NCBI GenBank assembly: GCA_903934875.1
Contig: CAIZPP010000145.1
Span: 1-34,481, forward strand
Direction of reading: 5' to 3'
DNA length: 34,481 nucleotides
Source of the DNA: an uncultured Methylococcaceae bacterium
Lineage (GTDB): Bacteria; Pseudomonadota; Gammaproteobacteria; Methylococcales; Methylococcaceae
The notes beneath the pieces are model-generated. The model saw only the letters and a program-made list of their open reading frames with translations, was not told the DNA's origin and did not search any database. How positions within the stretch are numbered: position 1 is the first letter of the stretch; each line of letters begins with the position of its first letter. Position numbers and translations under genes: made by a program. Below, piece by piece: positions 1 to 9,125 of the stretch.

Positions 1-3
1 ATG

Positions 4-124
4 TACAGCATTTTCATCTTAAAATATACCTAAAACAGACATTCGGTTAACCCTTCAGGTTAACCGAATAACCTGCGCTATCATACCCACTACCAAGTAA
101 CTCTTTGATGTTGAAAATGCTGTA
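4..124 (+). repeat. MITE-1 copy 1 (TACAGC...GCTGTA element)
   Basis: This 121-bp element has ends TACAGCATTTTCA and TTGAAAATGCTGTA that are imperfect inverted repeats starting and ending in TA. It contains a central perfect 12-bp hairpin (ATTCGGTTAACC at 41-52, GGTTAACCGAAT at 58-69). The same element recurs at 9126-9247, 19761-19883 (inverted) and, diverged, 20931-21054 (inverted), with an isolated right end at 4338-4368. No protein is encoded. TA at both ends would fit a TA target duplication of an IS630/Tc1-type transposase; that is inference. Confidence 0.8.
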
Positions 125-192
125 GTTGGGCTATGATTTTTGCTAATCGCTAAACAAAAATGGCCTTGGTCATCATTCAGTTCATGCATGAG

Positions 193-212
193 TGCGGCGA
201 CTTGTCGCCGCA
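193..212. repeat. REP-like palindrome downstream of fbp
   Basis: A 9-bp perfect inverted repeat, TGCGGCGAC / GTCGCCGCA, separated by two bases, lies just beyond the fbp stop codon. The same GGCGAC/GTCGCC core forms the cargo of the MITE-2 copies at 4194-4333 and 15360-15499. It could act as a transcript-end hairpin for the gap-pyk-fbp transcript, but it has no U tract, so a repeat is the safer call. Confidence 0.65.
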
Positions 213-220
213 TTGCCGCG

Positions 221-1219
221 CTACCGGTGATAATTTACGATCCGCTCGACTTCGTTCTTCGAACCTAGAATCACCGGCACACGCTGGTGTATGCTTTTAG
301 GGGGGATGTGGAGGATGCGCTGACGCCCGGTGGAACTGGCCCCGCCGGCTTGTTCGATGATGAAGCTCATCGGGTTGGCTTCATACATCAGCCGCAGTTT
401 GCCTTCCTTGCCGGGGTCTTTGGTATCGTAAGGATACATGAAAATGCCACCACGGGTCAGGATGCGGTAAACCTCGGCGACCATCGCGGCAATCCAGCGC
501 ATGTTGAAGTTCTTTTCCCGCCCGCCGTCCACGCCCTTGACGCACTCGTTGACATAGCGGCGCACTGGCTCTTCCCAGAAACGCTGGTTCGACATGTTGA
601 TGGCAAATTCGGCGGTATCCGGCGGAATGCGCAGATTGGGGTGGGTGAGGATGAATTCGCCAATGTCGCCGTCCAAGGTAAAGCCGTTGACGCCATTGCC
701 GGTGGTCAGCACCATTATGGTGCTAGGGCCGTAGATGCAGAAGCCCGCGCACACCTGATTGACGCCGGCTTGCAGGAAGTCTTCGGTGCTAGGGGTTGCA
801 ACGCCCTCGGGGGCGCGCAAGATGGAGAAAATGGTGCCCACGGACATATTGAGGTCCACATTCGAGGAACCGTCCAATGGGTCAAAGCAAACTAGATATT
901 TGCCTTTAGGATAAGCCGATGGAATTTGGATGATTTCATCGTTTTCTTCAGAAGCCAAGGCCGCCACATGCCCGGTCCATTCCAGCGCTTTGATGAAAAT
1001 CTGGTTAGTGATGACATCCAGTTGCTTTTGCACCTCGCCTTGGATGTTTTCCGAACCCGCAAGCCCTAAGTTGCCGGCCAAAGCCCCTCGGTGCACTGCA
1101 TGGGAAATTGCTTTGCAGGCACTGGCAATGTCGTTCAGCAACAGGGTAAACCCCCCTTTTGCCAGGGGGGTTTTACGCTGCTCATGGATGAGAAACTGAA
1201 TCAGTGATACGCCGTTCAT
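221..1219 (-). CDS. fbp: Class I fructose-1,6-bisphosphatase
   Basis: Hydrolyses fructose 1,6-bisphosphate to fructose 6-phosphate in the cytoplasm, a gluconeogenic/Calvin or RuMP-cycle step. The 332-residue product has the usual length. It carries the metal-binding FDPLDGSSN motif (about residues 112-120) and, near the C-terminus, the substrate-binding stretch [14 protein letters not shown] followed by EQAGG. The form with [16 protein letters not shown] and [13 protein letters not shown] is the one typical of Xanthomonas/Pseudomonas-like enzymes. A GGAG box lies about 10 nt before the ATG. It is the last gene of gap-pyk-fbp, 30 nt after pyk. One oddity is residues 17-23, TPLAKGG, encoded by a perfect palindrome (see 1148-1173). 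Confidence 0.96.
   Translation of the reverse strand: MNGVSLIQFLIHEQRKTPLAKGGFTLLLNDIASACKAISHAVHRGALAGNLGLAGSENIQGEVQKQLDVITNQIFIKALEWTGHVAALASEENDEIIQIPSAYPKGKYLVCFDPLDGSSNVDLNMSVGTIFSILRAPEGVATPSTEDFLQAGVNQVCAGFCIYGPSTIMVLTTGNGVNGFTLDGDIGEFILTHPNLRIPPDTAEFAINMSNQRFWEEPVRRYVNECVKGVDGGREKNFNMRWIAAMVAEVYRILTRGGIFMYPYDTKDPGKEGKLRLMYEANPMSFIIEQAGGASSTGRQRILHIPPKSIHQRVPVILGSKNEVERIVNYHR
1148..1173. repeat. Palindrome inside the fbp coding region
   Basis: AAACCCCCC and GGGGGGTTT form a perfect 9-bp stem around an 8-base loop, within codons of about residues 16-24 of FBPase. It reads as KTPLAKGGF. From memory, relatives have a similar number of residues here with a different sequence (TPGATGEF-like). 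It may be a replacement rather than an insertion. Confidence 0.7.
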
Positions 1220-1249
1220 GATTCTTGTTCTCCGTTGTGAAAAGTGCTG

Positions 1250-2731
1250 TTACACCGTGGTTGGCGGCGCGGCGACGAGCACGTCACCGACGCGGGCAAT
1301 TTTCAGCGCGTTGGTGCCGCCGGTGCGCCCGGTCAGGTCGCCCTTGGTCAGAATGACCATGTCATCCTCGGATACCAATTTGCGCCGCAGGAATTCCTCG
1401 ACGATGGCGCGGTTCAGCACCGCGTGGTCGGAAATCCCCTTTTCGTTGAAAAATATAGGGTAAACACCCCGGTAGAGGACTACCTTCCGGCAGGTTTTCT
1501 CATGGTCGGTCAGAGCAAAGATGGGGATGCCCGAACTGATGCGCGACATCCACAAGGGGGTCGATCCGGTTTCAGTCAATGCGCCTATGGCCCTGACTTC
1601 CAGCCGGTTGGCGATGTACATCGCCGACATGGCAATGGCCTCGTCAATCTTCTCGAACTCTTCGGACATGCGGTGGTCCTTCTGCCGCATTCTCGGGTAC
1701 TTCTCCGCTTCCAGGCAGACTCTAGCCATCGCCCCTACGGCGCGGTCCGGGAATTTCCCGGCGGCCGTTTCGGCGGACAGCATCACCGCGTCGGTACCGT
1801 CAATGACGGCATTGGCCACGTCGGAGACCTCGGCCCGTGTGGGCTGGGGGTTCTCGATCATGGATTCCATCATCTGGGTCGCCGTGATCACTACCTTGTT
1901 ATGCATACGCGCCAGACGGATCAGGCGCTTTTGTTCGTGAGGCAGTTGGGCATCGCCGATTTCCACGCCCAAATCACCCCGCGCCACCATGATGGCATCG
2001 GAGGCATCAATGATGCCTTCGATCACGCCATCCAGAATGGCCTCGGCGCGCTCAATCTTGGAGACTATACCCATGTCGCTACCTGCCTGGTGCAACAACT
2101 CACGCGCCTCCAAGATATCTTCCTTTGAGCGCGGGAAGGAAATCGCCAAGTAATCCGCGCCTATGCTTACCGCGGTGAGCAGATCCTCGCGATCCTTGTC
2201 GGTGAGCGCCGGTGCCGAAAGCCCGCCGCCCAACTTGTTGATGCCCTTGTGATCGGACAGCACGCCCGGGATAGTGACGATGCACTTGACCCGCCTGCCC
2301 ACCACTTCCTTGACCTTCATTTCAATCAGTCCATCGTTGAGCAGCAGGATATCCCCCGCCTTGACATCTCTGGGCAAGTCCTCGTAACAACAGCCCACCT
2401 GGGTTTCGTCGCCTTCATTGGCGGGCCAGTCGATGTCTAAGTCAAAGTCTTGTCCTTGCACCAATTGTATCTTGCGCTTGTCTTTGAAGCGGGCGATTCG
2501 AATCTTCGGCCCCTGCAAATCAGCCAGAACCGCCACATGGCGATTAAGGCGGTTTGCAATGCTACGGACCAGATCCGCTCTCGCCCGATGTTCATCGGCG
2601 GTGCCGTGGGAAAAGTTAAGCCTGACCACATCCGTTCCGGCGCGGATGATTTTCTCCAAAACCTCAGGGGATTCTGAAGCCGGCCCCAAGGTGGCGATAA
2701 TTTTGGTTCGACGGATTGCCTGCTTGCTCAT
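1250..2731 (-). CDS. pyk: Pyruvate kinase
   Basis: Transfers phosphate from phosphoenolpyruvate to ADP, giving pyruvate and ATP, the last step of glycolysis. The 493-residue product matches the prokaryotic length. N-terminal TKIIATLGPAS and VVRLNFSHG are the first barrel strands. The active-site/metal segment MVARGDLGVEIG and the following ITATQMMESMI are present, as is DGTDAVMLSAETAAGKFP. The C-terminal allosteric domain ends at GDVLVAAPPTTV. The start lies 9 nt after the gap stop, so the two are almost certainly co-transcribed. No good Shine-Dalgarno sequence is visible before this ATG, suggesting translational coupling to gap. Confidence 0.97.
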   Translation of the reverse strand: MSKQAIRRTKIIATLGPASESPEVLEKIIRAGTDVVRLNFSHGTADEHRARADLVRSIANRLNRHVAVLADLQGPKIRIARFKDKRKIQLVQGQDFDLDIDWPANEGDETQVGCCYEDLPRDVKAGDILLLNDGLIEMKVKEVVGRRVKCIVTIPGVLSDHKGINKLGGGLSAPALTDKDREDLLTAVSIGADYLAISFPRSKEDILEARELLHQAGSDMGIVSKIERAEAILDGVIEGIIDASDAIMVARGDLGVEIGDAQLPHEQKRLIRLARMHNKVVITATQMMESMIENPQPTRAEVSDVANAVIDGTDAVMLSAETAAGKFPDRAVGAMARVCLEAEKYPRMRQKDHRMSEEFEKIDEAIAMSAMYIANRLEVRAIGALTETGSTPLWMSRISSGIPIFALTDHEKTCRKVVLYRGVYPIFFNEKGISDHAVLNRAIVEEFLRRKLVSEDDMVILTKGDLTGRTGGTNALKIARVGDVLVAAPPTTV

Positions 2732-2740
2732 TGTTGTTAT

Positions 2741-3754
2741 TTATTTCGCATTGATAAGTGCGCGGGTGGTATCCAACATGCGGTTGGAGAAGCCCCATTC
2801 GTTGTCATACCAAGACAGTACCTTCACCAAATTTCCGCCTATGACCGTCGTCTGTGTGGAGTCAAAGTTTGAGGAAGTGGTGGTGTGGTTGAAGTCGCTG
2901 GAAACTAACGGGTCGACATTATACCCGAGAATTCCCTTCAATGCGCCTTCGGAAGCCTCTTTCAGGATCGCATTCACTTCTTCTTTGGTGGTGTCGCGGG
3001 CGGCGACGAAGGTCAAATCGACCACCGAAACATTAGGGGTAGGAACGCGAATGGCGAAGCCAGACAACTTGCCGTTCAGTTCTGGAAGTACCAGGCCCAC
3101 AGCACTGGCAGCGCCGGTCTTGGTCGGAATCATATTCAACGCGGCGGCGCGGGCGCGGTACAGGTCTGAGTGGTAAACGTCGGTCAATACCTGATCGTTG
3201 GTGTAGGCGTGAATTGTGGTCATCAAGCCGGAAACGAGGCCCAATGCGTCGTTCAATGGCTTTACCATCGGTGCCAGGCAGTTGGTGGTGCAAGACGCGT
3301 TGGAGATGACGGTGTCCGTGGCTTTAAGGACGTTGTCATTGACGCCAAAAACGATAGTGGCATCGGCTTCATTCTTGTCGGCGGGGGCGGAGATGATGAC
3401 TTTCTTCGCACCAGCGTCGATATGGGGCTGGCACTTGGCCTTGGTGCGGAAAATGCCGGTACACTCCAGTACGACATCGACACCCAATTCGCCCCAAGGC
3501 AGCTTGGAAGGGTCGCGCTCGGTCAACACCTTGATGCGGTCGCCATTGATTACCAGATCGCCGTCTACGATTTCCACCGTGCCTTTGAAATGACCATGCA
3601 CCGTGTCATGCCGGGTCAGATGAGCGTTGATTTTGGCATCGCCCAAGTCGTTGATGGCAACAATCTTGATATCCTCATGGCCATATTCGTAAACGGAACG
3701 CAGAATATTGCGGCCAATTCGTCCGTAACCATTGATTGCGACTTTAATCGTCAT
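2741..3754 (-). CDS. gap: Type I glyceraldehyde-3-phosphate dehydrogenase
   Basis: Oxidises and phosphorylates glyceraldehyde 3-phosphate to 1,3-bisphosphoglycerate with NAD(P)+. The 337-residue product begins with the Rossmann motif [10 protein letters not shown]. It contains the catalytic cysteine in [12 protein letters not shown] (about residues 151-162) and ends with the conserved [14 protein letters not shown]. An AGGAG box lies about 6 nt before the ATG. It is the first gene of the leftward gap-pyk-fbp cluster. Phosphoglycerate kinase, which usually sits between gap and pyk, is missing from the cluster. Confidence 0.97.
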   Translation of the reverse strand: MTIKVAINGYGRIGRNILRSVYEYGHEDIKIVAINDLGDAKINAHLTRHDTVHGHFKGTVEIVDGDLVINGDRIKVLTERDPSKLPWGELGVDVVLECTGIFRTKAKCQPHIDAGAKKVIISAPADKNEADATIVFGVNDNVLKATDTVISNASCTTNCLAPMVKPLNDALGLVSGLMTTIHAYTNDQVLTDVYHSDLYRARAAALNMIPTKTGAASAVGLVLPELNGKLSGFAIRVPTPNVSVVDLTFVAARDTTKEEVNAILKEASEGALKGILGYNVDPLVSSDFNHTTTSSNFDSTQTTVIGGNLVKVLSWYDNEWGFSNRMLDTTRALINAK

Positions 3755-4193
3755 ATGCTTTCTCCTAGGAAGGATTTAGTGAAAAAAATGGGTTGTTAAG
3801 GAAAAGTTAATGGTGCTTGCTCTGTATGGGGTATGCTCTAACCGTGGGCAAAGGCTCGGGCCAGATGAGTGCTTGACAAAATTCGCAGTTTGACCAACTC
3901 GCCATCAGGCGGCATCCGCTTCATGGCGCGTATGCCTGAAATAAACAAGCGCAGGGGAGTTTTTTAGACGTTTCATGCCATTGAATATAACAAACTCATA
4001 CTAGCCGAGTCCAGCGCGGGCACATCTATGGCAAACTCCGGCGATGTGGATGGTGATTAAATATGGCGTGATTATTGCTAATTTTTTTGGCGAATTGTGA
4101 TTGTTCGGACGGGTTTTAGGCCTCTGCGGAAATAAAGTTACTTTTGCTTTGTCCACAAAATGAATGTATTCGCGAATGCGCAAGTTTAATGTA

Positions 4194-4333
4194 ACTGATG
4201 TTACGCAACCGTGTAGGCTGTAGCCCGGATGTTGTGGAGTGCGGCGACGAGTCGCCGCCTTTTGCGTCCAGCGGCGACGAGTCGCCGCACTCCACAAGTT
4301 GCCATCCTCCAGCGATGACTGCTTAACATCAGT
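4194..4333 (+). repeat. MITE-2 copy A
   Basis: A 140-bp element with terminal inverted repeats: ACTGATGTTACGCA at the left and TGCTTAACATCAGT at the right (one mismatch). It is flanked by the direct repeat AATGTA (4188-4193 and 4334-4339), the expected trace of insertion. Inside are two copies of the GGCGACGAGTCGCC palindrome, the outer sequences forming a GTGGAGTGCGGC/GCCGCACTCCAC pairing. Copy B at 15360-15499 is the same length and nearly identical. Copy C at 32610-32741 shares only the ends. Confidence 0.85.
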
Positions 4334-4337
4334 AATG

Positions 4338-4368
4338 TAAGTAGGCGTTTGCCGTTGAAAACGCTGTA
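4338..4368 (+). repeat. Isolated MITE-1 right end
   Basis: The stretch from AAGTAGGCGTTTG to GTTGAAAACGCTGTA resembles the last 31 bases of MITE-1 copies 1 and 2 (AAGTAACTCTTTG...TTGARAAYGCTGTA). No matching left end (TACAGC...) was found upstream, so this is a fragment, perhaps cut by the MITE-2A insertion next to it. It ends 36 nt before the Lon-like start codon. Confidence 0.55.
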
Positions 4369-4403
4369 GTTCCTCCATCATAATAAAAAACCCAGGAATA
4401 TTA

Positions 4404-6761
4404 ATGACTTCCAGCGAACATCTTTCGCCTTTGCCCGCCGAGCAATTATCGGTTCGCATCGATCCAGCCTCAATACCCTGCGACGCATCAGCGGAGCCTG
4501 ACATCAAGCTTTTCCGGGGTGTGATTGGACAACAAGGGGCAAGAGATGCCATTGCCTTTGGCATTGCCATGGACCGCCCCGGCTACAATATTTTTGTCTC
4601 CGGTGAGCCGGGTACAGGGCGGCTTTCACTGGCGCGGCAATATCTGGAAGATGCGGCGAAACGGGAAGAAACGCCCACAGACTGGCTTTACCTGAATAAT
4701 TTTGCCGAACCTAGGGAACCTGTTGCTCTGGCCCTGCCGACGGGAAAGGGCAGGGAATTCATGGCGGCAATGGACAAACTGGTTGATAGTCTGTTCGCAA
4801 GTTTTCCCGCCGCGTTTGAAAACCCGGCCTACCAACGCGGCAAGGCCCAACTCGAACGAGAATTTACTGACCGTTACAGCCAAGCCATCAATAACGTCGA
4901 GCGTCAGGCACGCCAGCAGGGTATCGCCTTGTTTCGCGACGGTGAAGCCATCTCTTTCGTGCCCATTTTAGATGGCAAGGCCGTTAGCGATGAGGACTTC
5001 GCAGCCTTCGCCGAGCCGGACAAAGAGGCTTTCAATCGGCAAAGCCTGATACTGCAGGATTATTTGGCAGAGACGCTAGCCGAGTTGCCGCAGTGGCGGA
5101 GGGAAACCAGCGAGTGCTTGCGCCAACTCAATCAAAAGACGATAGACCAGGCCATCGGCCCCCTGCTGGCCCCGTTGGCCACAAAATTTGCAGAGCACCG
5201 GGGGGTGCTGGACTTTCTGGAAGCCATGCGGGCAGACTTGCTGGGGAAATATACGGAACAGCCCTTGGACGATAGCCAAGCAGAGCCTTCAGAGCAAAAC
5301 CCCCGGCTCCAGTGGATGCAACGCTACACGCCCAGGCTGATGGTTTCCCACCCCGAAGGCGGCGGCGCCCCCGTCGTTTTTGAAGCCAACCCGACCTATC
5401 AAAATTTGTTTGGAAAAGTCGAGTACCTTGTCGAACAAGGTTTGTTGAGCACCCATTACCGGTTGATTTGCCCTGGGGCCTTGCATCAGGCCAACGGCGG
5501 TTATCTTATCCTTGAAGCCGATAAGCTGGCTGATGAACCCCATGTATGGCCGGCTTTGAAACGGGCGCTGAAAAACCGACTGATCCTGATCGACCCGCCC
5601 CTGTCGGACCAGTCTTCACCCACCGCCTTGAGCCTCAGTCCGCAGCCTATCCCGATGTCGTTGAAGGTCGTGTTGATCGGTAGCCGCGACCTGTATTACT
5701 TTCTGCAAGAGATGGATGACGAATTCAACGAATTGTTCCGGGTTTTGGCGGACTTTGACGACCATCTTGCACGCAATGCCGAGACCATTGCCCAGTTGAT
5801 CGGGCTGGTCAAAGCTTACGCCGCGACGGCCGGCTTTGCGCCGTTAAGCGCCAGTGCCGCCGCTCGATTGGTGGAGTATAGCGGGCGTTTGGCCGAGCAC
5901 CAGCGGCGGCTTTCGGCCCGTATAGGCGACATTCTCGATCTGACGGCGGAGTCGGATCTCATCCGCCGGCAGGAAGGCTTTTCCCACATTGAGGAGAGGC
6001 ATGTCGTTGCCGTGTTGGACGGCAAGGACCAACGCCTAGGCCGAGTCAGCCGTCGTTTGTTGGAGGAAATGCTGGAGGGGACCATACTCATAGGGACGGA
6101 CGGCGAGGCGGTAGGCAGGGTCAATGGACTCACTGTGATGGAGGTGGGCGGCAGCCACTTCGGTATGCCTGCCCGCTTCACCTCGACGGTTTCGCCGGGT
6201 AAGCGCGGGGTTGTGGACATCGAAAGGGAAGTCCAACTTGGCCAGGCCATCCATTCCAAAGGAGTGATGATCCTTTCCGGGTATCTAGCCCATCAGTATG
6301 CACGGGATTTTCCTTTGGCCATCTCGGCCACTGTCGCACTGGAGCAATCCTACGGCTATGTGGACGGCGACAGCGCGGCATTGGCGGAACTCCTCGCGCT
6401 GATTTCCGCTCTCACCGGCGTGCCCATCCGGCAAGACTTGGCGGTCACCGGCTCCATCAACCAATATGGCGAAGTGCAGGCAGTGGGCGGGGTCAATGAG
6501 AAGATCGAGGGGTTTTTCCAGCTTTGCGATGCGCGCAAGCTGACCGGGAGGCAGGGCGTTGTCATCCCTAAGGCGAATGTAAGCAACCTCATGCTGGATT
6601 CGCAGGTGGTGGATGCGGTCAGCCGTGCTCAATTTGCAATTTACGCAGTCACTTCGGTGGAACAGGCGCTCAGTCTGCTTTCCGGCAAATCGCCCGAGGA
6701 AGTCAACCGCTTGGCGGTGGCCCGATTGGGTGAAATGGCGAATTATTTCGTCCGAAACTAG
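4404..6761 (+). CDS. Lon-like ATP-dependent protease (AAA_32 / YcbZ type)
   Basis: Predicted ATP-dependent serine protease of the LonB/YcbZ type, cytoplasmic. The 785-residue product has an N-terminal ATPase region with a P-loop GEPGTGR at residues 67-73, Arg in place of the usual Lys, a change I believe is common in this family. A helical insertion (about 120-270) follows, then the rest of the AAA core with GGYLILEADKL. The C-terminal Lon protease domain has the catalytic Ser657 in GDSAALAELLALISAL and Lys700 in GVNEKIEGFF. It lacks the N-terminal LON substrate-binding domain of true Lon. CAGGAATATTA before the ATG gives an AGGA box about 7 nt away. An uncharacterised role in protein quality control is likely. 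Confidence 0.9.
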   Translation: MTSSEHLSPLPAEQLSVRIDPASIPCDASAEPDIKLFRGVIGQQGARDAIAFGIAMDRPGYNIFVSGEPGTGRLSLARQYLEDAAKREETPTDWLYLNNFAEPREPVALALPTGKGREFMAAMDKLVDSLFASFPAAFENPAYQRGKAQLEREFTDRYSQAINNVERQARQQGIALFRDGEAISFVPILDGKAVSDEDFAAFAEPDKEAFNRQSLILQDYLAETLAELPQWRRETSECLRQLNQKTIDQAIGPLLAPLATKFAEHRGVLDFLEAMRADLLGKYTEQPLDDSQAEPSEQNPRLQWMQRYTPRLMVSHPEGGGAPVVFEANPTYQNLFGKVEYLVEQGLLSTHYRLICPGALHQANGGYLILEADKLADEPHVWPALKRALKNRLILIDPPLSDQSSPTALSLSPQPIPMSLKVVLIGSRDLYYFLQEMDDEFNELFRVLADFDDHLARNAETIAQLIGLVKAYAATAGFAPLSASAAARLVEYSGRLAEHQRRLSARIGDILDLTAESDLIRRQEGFSHIEERHVVAVLDGKDQRLGRVSRRLLEEMLEGTILIGTDGEAVGRVNGLTVMEVGGSHFGMPARFTSTVSPGKRGVVDIEREVQLGQAIHSKGVMILSGYLAHQYARDFPLAISATVALEQSYGYVDGDSAALAELLALISALTGVPIRQDLAVTGSINQYGEVQAVGGVNEKIEGFFQLCDARKLTGRQGVVIPKANVSNLMLDSQVVDAVSRAQFAIYAVTSVEQALSLLSGKSPEEVNRLAVARLGEMANYFVRN

Positions 6762-6897
6762 CGTAGCAGTGTTTTTTCTGTATCATACAAGGCTGAGTTG
6801 AAGCCTAAGCGCCAAACCACTTAGAACTTACGCAACAAACGTCTGCCAAGGCTGGCTTATTCCGGCCTTACTTACTCACTCCAAAGGTAACTCCAAC

Positions 6898-7296
6898 ATG
6901 CCGTTTTCCATGCGCCCATTCGTTTATTGGTCAGGTGTTTACAATGCAGGGCTGGCTCTGTTCTTGCTTTTTCCGCCGTTGTACCAAGGGCTGGGACTGA
7001 ACATTTGCTCCCCGGTTTGGGGCTGGCTAGTCGCCGGTTTTCTCGGTTTTACCAGCGTGGCGCTGATCTTGGCATCGCGTGAGCTTCGCCAGCGGGCTTC
7101 CTTAGTCTACTGGGAATCGCTGTTGCGCTTCATCGCCGCACTGCTGCTTATCCCTGCCGGTCTATTTGGCGACCTCGGGCTGATTGCCGTACCACTGGGG
7201 CTAGGCGACCTCGCCATCGGTTTGGTCTATATGATTGGCTTGCCCAAGGAGCTTGGCTTGCCGCATTCGGCTTTGTTATGTGACCGGCACAGCTAG
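6898..7296 (+). CDS. Small four-helix membrane protein, unknown function
   Basis: A 132-residue hydrophobic protein with about four predicted membrane helices (roughly residues 9-30, 40-60, 68-90 and 95-116). The pattern YWSGVYNAGLAL...W..AGFLGFTSVALILASRELRQRASLVYWESLLRF recurs in small unannotated proteobacterial membrane proteins. No catalytic motif is visible. An AAAGG box lies 9 nt before the ATG. It precedes the DUF3313-like gene by 16 nt and may be in one operon with it and the patatin-like lipoprotein. Confidence 0.75.
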   Translation: MPFSMRPFVYWSGVYNAGLALFLLFPPLYQGLGLNICSPVWGWLVAGFLGFTSVALILASRELRQRASLVYWESLLRFIAALLLIPAGLFGDLGLIAVPLGLGDLAIGLVYMIGLPKELGLPHSALLCDRHS

Positions 7297-7312
7297 ACTG
7301 CAAGGAGCGTAC

Positions 7313-7834
7313 ATGATGGAAATGGACTGGCTGCACAAAACGAGTTCGGCCAATTGGATAGGCAACGTCAAAAAAGACATCGCAGAACTGGCCCGCTATT
7401 TCCACCACCAAGTGGTGGAGGATTTCAAGAACGATCCCAAGCATCGTTTCCAAGTCATCGACCATCCCTCACAGCATCAACAACCGGCTTTGCGCCTGGA
7501 ACTAGCTCTGATCGAGATCGACCCCTCGCAGCCGGTGCTGCACGCCCTCGCCTGGACCGGCCCAATCGGCACGGGCATAGCGGCAGGTGCCGTCAACCAA
7601 CGCCGGGCGGCCTTTGAAGGGCGTTTGCGCGATCTTGCCACTGGCGAAGTGGTCGCCACCTTTGCCGACCGCGATATGCAAGATGCCGGCCCACTCGACC
7701 TGACCCGTTTGACTTGGTACGGCCCCGCCAAGGGCATCATGGACCGTTGGGCGAAGCAGTTCGTGCAGATCGCCAACCGCAAGCCCGGCGAGTTAGTCAC
7801 CGATCCGACCCCGTACACGTTAAGACCCTTCTAA
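7313..7834 (+). CDS. DUF3313-like protein
   Basis: The core AAFEGRLRDLATGEVVATFADRDMQD, preceded by GTGIAAGA, resembles the DUF3313 family, mostly small periplasmic lipoproteins of unknown function. I chose ATG 7313 because AAGGAG lies 5 nt upstream; the frame stays open further upstream without a ribosome-binding site and inside the preceding gene. The 173-residue product has no signal peptide or lipobox, unlike typical family members. Either the N-terminus has been lost or this is a cytoplasmic variant. The following patatin gene starts 1 nt after its stop, so they are coupled. Confidence 0.6.
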   Translation: MMEMDWLHKTSSANWIGNVKKDIAELARYFHHQVVEDFKNDPKHRFQVIDHPSQHQQPALRLELALIEIDPSQPVLHALAWTGPIGTGIAAGAVNQRRAAFEGRLRDLATGEVVATFADRDMQDAGPLDLTRLTWYGPAKGIMDRWAKQFVQIANRKPGELVTDPTPYTLRPF

Positions 7835-7835
7835 A

Positions 7836-9050
7836 ATGCCGAGACTTTACATGAACCATCATTACACTTTACAGCAGTCCGTGCGCTGGCTTTTGATCGC
7901 CTTGACCATCGGCCTATCCGCCTGCTCCGTGCCCACCCGCCAACCTGCCGTGCCGCAGACCTTATCCGCAAAGGCCGAGGTCGTCGGCTTGCCGGGGGTA
8001 CGCTATGTGGTACAGGCCGAAATGCCGGAAATCACCCAGGAAGCCATGGACAACATCCACAAGGAACGGGCTTATCTCGCCACGCAGGGTGTTGACACGC
8101 TGCCTGCCGCCAATTTCCTGGCCCTGTCTGGAGGTGGAGACGACGGGGCTTTCGGTGCGGGCCTGCTGTGCGGCTGGACGGCATCCGGTACTCGGCCAGA
8201 ATTCAAGCTAGTCACCGGCATCAGCACAGGCGCACTGCTTGCTCCGTTCGCCTTCCTCGGACCCAAGTACGATACGGCGCTGCGGGCAGTCTACACCGAA
8301 ACCACGCCCAAAGATATCTTGGAAGCGCGGGCATTTCACGCGGCGGTGTTTGACGATGCCATGGCCGACAACGCCCCTTTGGGTAGGTTGGTGGCGAAAT
8401 ACGTCACGGCCGACATGTTGAAGGAAATCGCCGAGGAGTATGCGAAAGGCCGTTTGCTGTTGATGGCGACGACCAACTTGGATGCCCGTCAGGCGGTGAT
8501 CTGGAACATGACCAAAATCGCCGCCAGCGGCCACCCGGAGGCGCTGAAAATCTTCCACAAAATCATGTTGGCCTCGGCGGCGATTCCGGGGGCCTTCCCG
8601 CCTGCCATGATTGATGTGGAGGTGAACGGCCAGCGCTACCAGGAAATGCATGTGGATGGCGGAGCTATGGCCCAAGTGTTCGTCTATCCACCTTCCCTGA
8701 AATTGGCGGAGCGGGCCAAGGGGCAGGGCATCGTCCGTGAACGGCATCTTTACGTGGTCCGCAACGCCCGCCTCGATTCAGATTGGGCGGAAGTGCAGCG
8801 GCAGACGTTCAGCATCGCCGGACGAGCCATTTCTTCGCTGATCCAGACCCAGGGTGTCGGTGATCTGTACAAAATCTACACCACTGCCCAGCGGGATGGC
8901 ATAGACTACAACCTTGCCTACATCCCGAAGAGCTTCAATGCGCCGCACAAGGAAGACTTCGACAGTGCATACATGCGCAAATTGTTCCAGACGGGCTACG
9001 ACTTGGCCGTCAAAGGATATCGGTGGGATAAGACCCCGCCAGGGTTTTAA
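7836..9050 (+). CDS. Patatin-like phospholipase, lipoprotein
   Basis: A predicted serine lipid acyl hydrolase anchored in the outer or inner membrane. The N-terminus has a hydrophobic segment ending in the lipobox-like LSAC (signal peptidase II cleavage before Cys near residue 30). The patatin elements are in order: glycine-rich oxyanion loop SGGGDDGAFGAG, nucleophile Ser130 in GISTG, and catalytic Asp274 in VDGGA. ATG 7836 directly follows the upstream stop; ATG 7851 would also keep the signal sequence. The 404-residue length is normal for bacterial patatin lipoproteins. The substrate cannot be told from sequence. Confidence 0.88.
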   Translation: MPRLYMNHHYTLQQSVRWLLIALTIGLSACSVPTRQPAVPQTLSAKAEVVGLPGVRYVVQAEMPEITQEAMDNIHKERAYLATQGVDTLPAANFLALSGGGDDGAFGAGLLCGWTASGTRPEFKLVTGISTGALLAPFAFLGPKYDTALRAVYTETTPKDILEARAFHAAVFDDAMADNAPLGRLVAKYVTADMLKEIAEEYAKGRLLLMATTNLDARQAVIWNMTKIAASGHPEALKIFHKIMLASAAIPGAFPPAMIDVEVNGQRYQEMHVDGGAMAQVFVYPPSLKLAERAKGQGIVRERHLYVVRNARLDSDWAEVQRQTFSIAGRAISSLIQTQGVGDLYKIYTTAQRDGIDYNLAYIPKSFNAPHKEDFDSAYMRKLFQTGYDLAVKGYRWDKTPPGF

Positions 9051-9125
9051 AGAAAAAGGGGGTAAACATTTTGGGGCGTTGCTTATCGTTCAGCATAGCG
9101 GTTTGAGGAGGAGAGCTAGCTTGTG

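Larger units (their letters stand above)
3755..4403. other. Intergenic region between divergent gap and the Lon-like gene
   Basis: About 650 bp without a convincing gene. It must hold the promoters of the leftward gap cluster and the rightward protease gene. No clear -35/-10 pair could be chosen. Its right third is occupied by MITE-2A (4194-4333) and an isolated MITE-1 right end (4338-4368). A 189-residue minus-strand frame crosses the repeat and the start of the protease gene and is not credible. Confidence 0.6.

Noticed and set aside
287-895. 202-residue plus-strand ORF opposite fbp
   Set aside because: It is an antisense shadow of a clear FBPase gene, with no ribosome-binding site and no recognisable protein sequence.
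1244-2128. 294-residue plus-strand ORF opposite pyk
   Set aside because: Antisense shadow of pyruvate kinase; its His/Gly-rich composition is typical of reversed GC-rich codons.
4001-4570. 189-residue minus-strand ORF
   Set aside because: It crosses MITE-2A, the MITE-1 end and the start of the Lon-like gene; no family pattern.
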